Positions 55,881-64,000 of a stretch of DNA of 64,000 nt are shown here, piece after piece. A model generated the notes under the pieces. The model had not been told where the DNA came from, ran no database searches, and worked only from the letters and a program-made list of their open reading frames with translations. The DNA lies in assembly GCF_000004195.4 (NCBI RefSeq), contig NC_030683.2, positions 67,985,764 through 68,049,763 of the forward strand, in the 5' to 3' direction. This stretch comes from Xenopus tropicalis. Lineage: Eukaryota; Chordata; Amphibia; Anura; Pipidae. Position numbers and translations under genes: made by a program. Each line of letters begins with the position of its first letter. The first letter of the stretch is position 1.

Positions 55881-56790
55881 CTCATCTTTCCTGTTTACCA
55901 CAGAATTAACCGCTGCACCCTCCCCCCACTCCTAGTTTAAAATCTCCTCCAACCCTCTAGCCATCTTCTCCCCCAAAGCAGCTGCCCCATCATCATTGAG
56001 GTGCAGCCCATCCCTGGCAAAGAGCCTGTAGCCGATTGAGAAATCAGCCCAGTTCTCCTGAAACCCAAAGCCCTCCTCCCTGCACCAATCTCTCAGCCAC
56101 GCATTAATCTCCCTAAGCTCCCACTGCCTTCTTAACGTTGCTCATGGCACAGGTAATATTTCTGAGAAAATTACCTTGGAAGTCCTCGCCTTCAACTTTG
56201 TGCCTAGTTTTTTAAAATCGTTCTTGAGGACTTCCCCCCTCCTCTAACTTTGTCATTGGTACCTATGTGCACCAAAACCGCTGGGTCTTCCCCAGCCCCT
56301 CCCAACAATTTGTCTACTCGTTCCACCACATGCCGCACCCTAGCACCAGGCAACACACAGTTCGGCATGTAGGGTCTTTGCGACAAATTACCCTATCCAC
56401 CTTTCTGATAATTGAATCCCCTACAACTATAGCCTGCCTTCCCTCCCTAGCACTACTCCCCCCACCTGTATTAGAGGTGCCAGCTCCCAGGGTGCTCCGA
56501 GAGTCAGCCTGCTCCATACATGCTAGCTCAGAGCTGTCTTCCCCAGCATCTTCACCTAAAGCGGAAAATCTGTTGGTTTGTACAAGCTGTCAACCAGCCC
56601 CCCTACCTTTGCGTCGCCTACTGCCCCTCTTAACTTTCACAAACCTGTCTCCCTCATTAACCTCCACTGTCCCTTCTCCACCCAGAGCTCTGTCTTTCAT
56701 TTACACAGTTATTCCTGTTGCAGTTAAAGCTACATTATTCTGCCATGTGATCTCTGAGGGAGCACACAGCCCATCACAAAATGGTGGCTT
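55881..56790 (-). pseudogene. CR1 LINE ORF1 with SGNH-esterase signature
   Basis: On the minus strand, broken into several frames. In order: a basic Arg/Lys-rich N-terminal part near 56620-56700 (KVKRGSRRRKGRGA), then AIVVGDSIIRKVDRVICR with the nucleophile block GDS, RHVVERVDKLLG, VLVHIGTNDK with the GTND oxyanion block, and finally LFARDGLHLNDDGAAALGEK with the D-x-x-H block, ending at a TAG (55932-55934). These are three hallmark blocks of SGNH/GDSL hydrolases, known in ORF1 of some CR1 lineages. Frame changes near 56395 and 56110-56200 break the protein. It is the upstream continuation of the endonuclease fragment at 49020-49667, before hAT insertion. Confidence 0.85.
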
Positions 56791-57719
56791 AAGGTAAAAG
56801 ATGTAAAAGGGCAATATTTACTGATATATATATTATAGTACTCATTCTAAGGGTATAATTTTCCTTTAACAAGGAAGATATACATATGACTATGTGATAC
56901 AAGTTCTGGTCTAGTCTTTTAAATGTTAAGCATTCAGAAACTGGTTTTATTGCCTATGATTGTGTATGTAAGTATAAATGTGTCTGGTGTGTTTCATCTT
57001 CAGATCTTCTCATGAGTGGTCCAGTGTGCAAACCGATTAAGAATTTTGCAATTTTCTCACCCCTGCTTCAAGTCCACCAACTTTTTGTTGAGTTTTTATT
57101 ACTTTCACCACGCTTATAATATATGTACCCTGCAGAGTGAAGTGGCCGTCCTTAAACATAGGTCTCGGAGATGAGGCACCCAGGTCTGAAGAGACCTACC
57201 AGTCAAGAATTACATTGTCTACATATGAAATATGTCTACATTAATTGACTGAAAAGATTTTTGGTGTCATATATATGTAATAATAATACATGTATAAATA
57301 AATGTATTCGTGTTGTTTAGGGATATACCCATATATCATAAGACAGACATATGACATAATGCAATTCTTTTAACTTATATCAGTGTTACTGATTTCATAG
57401 CTAACCTGGCCATGCTGAATGAACGCCTCTGTTTTAAAGTTGTTTAAGTCTCTATTTTAAGTAGATTAAACTGCTGTCCTGACACCTCCTGGATATCAGT
57501 ACAAGACGCTTTTGCCTAGTTCTGCCACTGTCAGCTTTGTAAGTTTTTCACTCCTTCATCTATAGCACAGTAATCACTTTGCATAAATCTATATGCTTTA
57601 AAATCCATATGCTTTTTTCCCAGCTTTAGATGAGAAATCAAGAAGTGTTTATGTGTGCATGAACTCAGAAATTGTATCCTCTTTCTTAATAAACAGTCAC
57701 TAGTCACTTGAACATAATA
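56791..57719. other. Non-coding DNA
   Basis: AT-rich spacer between two LINE fragments. No gene is seen. GGTCTCGGAGATGAGGCACC near 57162 is not part of a recognised element. Confidence 0.4.
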
Positions 57720-58759
57720 TTTGTAATTGGATAGAGAACTGGCTGAAGGATAGATTACAAAGAGTGGTGGTAAATGGATCATTTTCTAATTGGACCAGTG
57801 TTGTTAGTGGAGTACCGCAGGGGTCAGTCCTTGGTCCTTTGTTTTTTAACTTGTTTATTAATGACCTGGTGGTGGGCATAGATAGTACTGTAAGCAAACT
57901 GGAAAATGAGGTTCAATGTGGACAAGTGCAAAGTTATGCACTTTGGTAGAAATAATATAAAGCAAACTATCTAATGGATGGTAGTTTGTTGGGGGTATCC
58001 TTAATGGAGAAGGATCTAGGGGTTTTTGTAGATAACAAGTTGTCTAATTCCAGGCAGTGTCATTCTGTGGCTACTAAAGCAAATAAAGTTCTGTCTTGTA
58101 TAAAAGAGGGCATTGACTCAAGGGATGAGAACATAATTTTGCCTCTTTATAGGTCTCTGTAAGGCCTCACCTTGAGTATGCGGTGCAGTTTTGGGCTCCA
58201 CTCCTTAAGAAGGATATTAATGAGCTAAAGAGAGTGCAGAGATTTGCAACTAAACTGGTAAAAGGGATGGAAGATTTAAGCTATGAGGTTAGACTGTCAA
58301 GGTTGGGTTTTTTTCTCTGGAAAAGAGGCACTTGCAAGGGGACATGATTACTCTGTACAAGTACATTAGAGGGGATTATAGGCAGATAGGGGTGTTCTTT
58401 TTTTCCATTAAAATGATCAACGCACCAGAGGTCACCCCTTTAGATTAGAGGAACGGAGCTTCCATTTGAAGCAGCGTAGGTGGTTTTTCATGGTGAGGGC
58501 AGTGAGGTTGTGGAATGCCCTTCCTAGTGATGTGGTAATGGCAGATTCTGTTAATGCCTTTAAGATGGGCCTGGATGAGTTCTTTAACAAGAAAAGTATC
58601 CAAGGCTATTGTGATACTAATATCTACAGTTTGTATTAGTTGTATATATAGTTTATGTATGTGAGTGTATAGATTGGTGAGTATAGGTTGTGTGTGCTAG
58701 GTTTACTTGGAAGGGTTGAACTTGATGGACTTTTTTCAACCCTATGTAACTATGTAACT
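57720..58759 (+). mobile_element. CR1 LINE 3' half, plus strand
   Basis: A 5'-truncated CR1 copy running from the middle of the reverse-transcriptase domain to the 3' tail. The tail ends TTTTTTCAACCCTATGTAAC and TATGTAACTT. It is oriented opposite to the CR1 split by the hAT element and shares its 3' end with 4127-4668 and 21282-21437, so it is a separate insertion. GAGGTCACCCCTTTAGATTA near 58430 matches the minus-strand copy at 4440. Confidence 0.92.
57725..58625 (+). pseudogene. CR1 reverse transcriptase C-terminal part, catalytic block deleted
   Basis: The frame starts NWLKDRLQRVVVNGSFSNWT, then GVPQGSVLGPLFFNLFINDL, a standard RT block. Directly after GIDSTVSKL the sequence jumps to KMRFNVDKCKVMHFG in another frame. 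The F/YADD catalytic aspartates that normally lie between are missing, consistent with a deletion of about 100 bp at 57898-57902. Downstream, MEKDLGVFVDNKLSNSRQC, LEYAVQFWAPLLKKD and SLEKRHLQGDM-type segments follow in changing frames. The final LRLWNALP region is out of frame. It cannot make active enzyme. Confidence 0.88.
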
Positions 58760-60860
58760 TAAAACCCAGAAGAAACATAAATTCTGATTTACAATGTTGG
58801 CATTTTAAAACGTATAAGTTATTTTCTTATGCATGGTCTGACATCAGATTGTGCTGTGTTTAAGTTAATAGCAGAACTGACAGAACCTACTAGGGCTGCA
58901 CTACTAGGTTTAGGTAAGTTGCTGGTTTTGGGATTTTTTGTGTCTGCATAAAGGATAAGTAAACATTTAAAATAAGTTGATGTCAAATTTATGAGAGTGG
59001 CTTAGCATTTTTGCACTTTACATTCATTAATTAATTTAAGTACTTTTAACTATTTATCTATTTAAAAGCTGTTGAGGTCATGTAGAAGTCAATGGGAGCT
59101 GTCCTAGGTAAATTATAACAATCTTTTATTTTATTCGTAGTTTTAGAGGTTGTCATTTTTTTTTCTTTTAAACACAAAAAATTCTTGAGAAAAATATACA
59201 TTTGAGGTTTTCATATTCCTTTCATCTTCATCCTTAATTATAATTTGTTCAGTTTTTTTTTTCAATTTGGAACTTAATAAATGACTAGACATTCATGGTT
59301 TTAGTGGAAATGCATTTATTCATGGTTTCATAAAACTTTACAACAACTAAAATCAAAGTGTTGATACTGCTAAGTCTTTACAGGCTGTATCATTCCTCTT
59401 ATTCCATTTAGTATCCTTGGTGTTGTTTTATTCCTAAAGTTTAAGACTGCTTTTTAATTTGTTAGTCTTTTGGAGTCACTGGGGTTAAAGAGATCCTTCT
59501 CATCTAAAGAGCTGTAATGCTCATCCTATTTTCTGGCTCTGAGATTCTCCCTAATCTCTTTCTGTGCTTCTCCTGGAAGACTGGAACAGTGTGAATCAAA
59601 ATTATATTTTCAAAAGGTTAAGAAGGGATTTTGTGCTTATCCACGGAGCTTCTGAAAGGAAGCTCTCTGTGAGCTGTACCCTTTGCACATCAAACTATTA
59701 AAGGTGTCAGGGCAGCAAAAGTCTAATTCTTCAGTAGTTTCTATAGAAAGTAGTAGGCACACTTAAAAGTACATTATTTTTACTACTTGTATGTTTCTAT
59801 AATCTTTTAAGGCATGTTTCAAACTAGTACTTTATTTGGCAAACAAAAATATACACCAGAAGGTGATTCAGTATGTTTCTAGTAATTTCTGGTAGTTACA
59901 TTTCTGCTACATCTGATACAGGTAGTTTCTCTTTTTAGCAGGAGCTAGGCTACTTGCCCAGCTAATGAATACTGTATATAAAATGTAGGAGATGCCTTTG
60001 GATGTGTGTCTTCTATAAAAGTAAAAATAAGGTTTTCTTTATAAAATACTGCAGTGGTGGGAGTACCTACTTGCAAGTTTATATATTAAAACACAAAGTT
60101 ACATATGATAAAAAAAATCAGTTTCTTTTGACTATAAATATAAAAACTAGAAGCAAAAAACAAAATATCAGGGTATGACAAACTTTGCTTGTCTAGACAC
60201 TGACCAAAATATAAAAGTTTATATTTAATGTATGCTATGAGGTTTACAAAATATATTACTTTTTAATTGCTATCACCTAAATCAGTAGGTATACAGGGGG
60301 TTACTGTAAAAAGTCTTCTTTGCCTATTATACACTTCAACTGACATTCCTGTCAGGCAGTATTTCATGAATCACCAAACCCCATGCAAAGAAGGAAAAAT
60401 TATAAGTTGGGACACCTCATCCAGCTAATTAAAAAGAATTGTCTCTCATTTCTGCCTCAAGCAAAAGTAATTTAAATTGTACAAACCTTATAGTAGTATC
60501 ACCATGTATTATCTATACGTGAAATTTGCCTCCATTAATCATTTGAGATGAAGATAACTGCAGATTGATGTGTTAATTTAACTTTTGAAGTAGGCAACCT
60601 ACTGACTTTAAAAGGTAATACTAACACTTAAACTCCTTTGCCTTTTCCTATCTGTTTATGTATGTATATTTTTATTCACAAAGCACTACTTATGCGTGCT
60701 GTATCTTCTGCATTTACTAAACTGTGTTTAATGTCCTTTAACAGGTCTCTCAAGCACAATTCATTGTAGCTCGCAACACTGCAGGGGGAAAATCAACTAT
60801 TCTTTCAAGGCAATATATTTAGCATCTGAGCAACTTATACTCTAGAGATGTTTTTAGAAC
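58760..60860. other. Intron-like non-coding DNA
   Basis: About 2.1 kb of AT-rich sequence. No gene, RNA or complete transposon was recognised. Confidence 0.45.
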
Positions 60861-60862
60861 TA

Positions 60863-61458
60863 AGGGGCCTATTTATTATGGATCAAATTGATTATCCAGA
60901 AGCATTTTAGGTTCTAAATGTAAACTTTCAGAATGAATTAATGTAAAATTGCTCCTCTAAACACTTCTTTCCCATTTTGCAGTTTATATTGTTTTTGGCC
61001 TAGCGACATTTTATACCGCTAAGAACAGGGAGTTCCCTGAAGAACAGGGAACTCTGGTGATTTTGCTCTCCTTGGGAAAGGCTTAAGTAACCTTAGATGG
61101 CTTTTATCATGTTGTTCCTAAGCAGAGCAACATCAGAAGAGTTCCCTGTTCTTCTTTTAAAGAATGGTCTGAAAAACTGACCAGCAGGTAGTAGCTTAAC
61201 GGTTATCTCACCCTGATCAATAGATGCATTGCACATGCACCTAAAGGATAGGTTGAACATGTCACTTGCATGCTGAACACTGGAAATTACTTCAGCTGGA
61301 CTCTGATGTTCAAGTGCAATTACATTAATTTTGATGCATTGTTCACAATTGCAATGCTCCCTTGCAACTACAGCGTTGGTGGAATTCTGAAAAAACACTG
61401 TTTTATGGGGAGAAGAATATGGCAATTGCACTCCAGATTGCTCATAAATGACCCCATC
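60863..61458. mobile_element. MITE-like element with GGGGCCTATTTAT ends
   Basis: The left end AGGGGCCTATTTATTATG and the right end (reverse complement GATGGGGTCATTTATGAGC) form imperfect inverted repeats, with TA at 60861-60862 and 61459-61460. Inside, GAACAGGGAACTC at about 61041 and AGTTCCCTGTTCTTC at about 61139 form a second inverted pair. A 112-codon minus-strand frame (61431-61093) and a plus-strand frame overlap within it; neither resembles a known domain, and both are best seen as chance frames in a repeat. Confidence 0.55.
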
Positions 61459-61460
61459 TA

Positions 61461-62556
61461 GGTCTGCAGTAGACCTTAGGATATTCTGCTGTGATCGTAT
61501 TTTATAATTTCACTCGCATAATTAGGTGCATAAACAAGGCCCTACATTTCACACCTAAAAATGTTACATCTGGTTCACCTGACACTCTCTATGACTGTAC
61601 AATACTTGTGAAATGAACCCTTAACCTTTTTCTTCAATTAATACTCAATCTGCTTTCCCCTATATTTTCGCAAACCTTTTCCAGAGTTATTTTTGTTGTG
61701 CCTTTAGCTAGAATTCATCTTTCATAACTTTTAACATTTCTTTAACTATTTCCTCATATCGTTCTACAATAAATTTGAAGTTCTCTCTGCATTCTTACCT
61801 CTCTCCACACCAACTTTTGTTTTACTGGACTCCTATTAAGAGCCATGGTATGGTAAGAAACAGGTGCTTAGAGACACAGCAGCCTGAGTAGTTACATAGC
61901 TCATTTGGGTTGGAAAAATAAAATAGGACTTATTAATACACAAAAACTCTACAGTGGTCTTGCAATCGCTGTAGCCTTTGATAAGAAGGAAAATTAGCTA
62001 CGTGCCCTAGATTTCTCTTCTTGTGAAGCTTGCTCTCTCTCTATTTTTGCCTATATTTTTTTCTCTATTCTTTTACCATGATCTACCTACCTTGTCACAT
62101 CACTCTATTTTTTCTGCTTCCCATTCCAATTTCCTTTCCATGTTACTGATGTTTCTTTTATTGTCCTTCATACTGTTTGCATTGGCACTTATTTCTGCAT
62201 TGGTATTTCCACTCTCACGGGTTATTCCTTAGCTTTCTTGCTTCCTTTTATTCCCTTATCTATTTCTAGAATCAGAACCTGGTGACAGCATTTGCAATAA
62301 CAAAAAGGTGCGCATACAGAAAGACTGCTATTATTAAATGAGATTTGCAGTCTGCTCTTACCATAAACTGTGTAATTGTCTCATTCTGCTTATTTCTAAA
62401 AGACAAGAACATTGTACCTGCCATATTATGTTTTGCTTTAGTCAATATATTTTTTTCTTACCCATTAAAATAAAATATTTTACATAAAGGTTCAACAGAA
62501 CTGTATAGAGTACACCAACAGTTGGCCCCACAGAGATGCAAGAACCTTAATATTAA
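61461..62556. other. Non-coding DNA
   Basis: About 1.1 kb. The plus-strand stretch at 62000-62270 is pyrimidine-rich, which explains the hydrophobic frame at 62023-62232. No gene is supported. Confidence 0.4.
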
Positions 62557-62865
62557 AACGGTGGTTCACCTTTAAGTTAAATAGAATTGCCAATTCTAAG
62601 CAACTTTTCAATTGCCTTTATTATTTATTTTAGTTTTTGAATTATTTGCTGCCTTCCTCTAACTCTTTGAAGCCTCTAAAATAGGAGTCACTAACCCCAC
62701 CAGCCGAAAAACGATTGATCTGTGAGACTACAATTTTGGACCCTAGATAACCCTGCTAAAATTCCAAACAGGAGACCTGCTGAAACAAAATGGAAATAAT
62801 AAAAAAACCCTCAGAATATCACTTTCTACATAATACTAAAAGCTGACTTAAAGTTGAACCACCCC
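62557..62865. mobile_element. T2-like TTAA MITE, near complete
   Basis: TTAA at 62553-62556 is followed by AACGGTGGTTCACCTTTAAG. The right end is CTTAAAGTTGAACCACCCC, the inverted partner. CTACATAATACTAAAAGCTG lies just inside the right end, as in the copy at 25425-25797. The right TTAA has decayed (TAGA). It is the best preserved of the three copies in the window. Confidence 0.82.
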
Positions 62866-64000
62866 TAGATTTTTTTGTGACGTTTCTGGGACTTTTCCCA
62901 CACAGAATTTTTCAGTTCAAATTTTTTAGTTACTGTAAGACATTTGTGAAAACAAGTTTAGTAATCCTGCCTTTAAGCATGTGGCATCACTAGCACCTTG
63001 CATGATTGCTCCACCTGTTACTTGGATAACTGTGGTAATTCTAGAGATAGTACATGCTGACGAGCGCAGACCCCCAGGGATGCGTGCATTTATCAGACCA
63101 AAACCAATCCGGGGCCCCCCGCATGATTTACATGGGGCACTCATATGGGGACAATACATAACGGAAACACTGGAGTTATCTTTGCTCAAGGCAAATATAA
63201 AGTACAAGATTCTTTTTCCACCAGTGTGTAATGCCTTGGACTTTGTACCCAGTTCTGTATAGCAGGCACAAACAGCATATCTTAGGCACAAGCAGGTACA
63301 AGCATTTTAGGAAGTGTCATTTTGACTGGCCCTAATATCCGCAGCTAATGCTTTGTCTTTGCTGTTGTAAATGTATTAATTTGTTAAGTAATAAATAAAT
63401 CAGAAAAATATTCTTTAGTTTAGTAAAACAATAACTAACCTGATAACCTGGCAACATTACACAAATTAAGTTAAATGAATAGCTATGACTGGGTGGATGC
63501 TTGAAAACAAACATTAGACGGCTTGCTATGGGTTACTAAATGTGGGCAAACGTATGACTTTATTACATTACCCCAACATGTTTAGTTCACATAATAAATA
63601 AGATCCACCAGGTCTGCTATGTGTGTGCATGACTATTATATTATTAGCTGCTTCCTGAAATGTGCCTTACGTTTCACATAAAAGGGATGAATCTGCTTGC
63701 ATCTGATAACATTGTAGCTTTGTACCTGATTCTATTACATGGACAGACAATCCAACGTTATCTGTATTAAATAAACAATGTAACCCGCAGCAGCTGATAG
63801 CTTATTATGCAGTTACTGTAATGTGTTGATCTTTCTTGTTTGAGATGTTCATGTAATAGCTGTTTCTTAGATCTAGAAACTTAGTAGTTTTTCAACACAT
63901 TGCCTGTATGATGGGAGAAGGAAAACTATTTTATAGGGCAAGTAAAATCCCCCCAAATCTTTGGTCAAGCAATCCATGCTAATTTCCAGACACAGCAGCC
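62866..64000. other. Non-coding DNA to window end
   Basis: No complete feature was recognised. At 62960-63260 a GC-richer stretch (CAGACCCCCAGGGATGCGTG, GGGGCCCCCCGCATG) has open frames of 121 codons on the minus strand and 93 on the plus. Neither shows a known domain, and a stretch open on both strands suggests repeat-derived sequence. Confidence 0.4.

Noticed and set aside
61093..61431. 112-codon minus-strand frame
   Set aside because: It lies inside a repeat with inverted ends, overlaps a plus-strand frame, and shows no recognisable domain.
62926..63291. 121-codon minus-strand and 93-codon plus-strand frames
   Set aside because: Overlapping open frames on both strands, no domain, no splice or start context; probably a GC-richer repeat relic.
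1..64000. tRNA, rRNA or snRNA genes
   Set aside because: None was recognised by eye on either strand; a covariance-model scan was not possible here, so absence is not proven.

Overview
This window looks like a stretch of a vertebrate nuclear genome, most probably a frog (Xenopus). It has long AT-rich non-coding DNA with no bacterial-style gene packing. It carries a dense collection of DNA transposons and MITEs of kinds known from Xenopus: TTAA-target MITEs ending in GGTGGTTCACC or AGGAGAAGGA, a CAGGTATAGGACC element, a piggyBac-like element with CCCTTTAAGTGCC ends, Tc1, hAT and CR1. The species assignment is inference from repeat types; no database was searched.

I see no complete host gene. 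The best host-gene candidate is a CpG-rich promoter with a first coding exon at about 6590-6816. It has a CCAAT box, GC boxes, an ATG at 6729 and a signal-peptide-like reading frame that runs into a splice donor at 6817. If real, most of the remaining 57 kb may be its first intron; I did not find a convincing second exon.

Layout. 1-6.3 kb: TTAA-type repeat fragments, two foldback TA-MITEs (261-653, 5216-5746), a CR1 tail and a T2-like MITE. 6.4-7 kb: candidate promoter and exon. 7.5-30 kb: intron-like DNA with scattered MITEs (hAT, Harbinger-like, TA-foldback, TTAA type) and microsatellites. 31.1-36.8 kb: a 5.7 kb piggyBac-like non-autonomous element, with TTAA target duplication and 14-bp inverted ends, which contains a satellite-like array of about nine units of 364-427 bp and a separate large palindrome. 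38.2-39.5 kb: a decayed Tc1 element broken at a TTAA by another repeat. 44.0 kb: a 165-bp insertion with an exact 15-bp target duplication. 46.0-48.9 kb: a cluster of MITEs, two of them abutting at one TA.

49.0-56.8 kb: a nested structure. A minus-strand CR1 LINE (ORF1 with an SGNH-esterase signature, then ORF2 endonuclease) is split by a 6205-bp hAT element (49668-55872) with an exact 8-bp target duplication CCCACTAC. The hAT carries a decayed BED-finger transposase and three internal tandem-repeat tracts. 57.7-58.8 kb: a plus-strand CR1 3' half lacking the catalytic reverse-transcriptase block. 60.8-62.9 kb: two more MITEs, then unremarkable DNA to the end.

The elements are linked by insertion history, not by a shared pathway: several insertions can be ordered because one element interrupts another or because an unoccupied copy of the target is present nearby.
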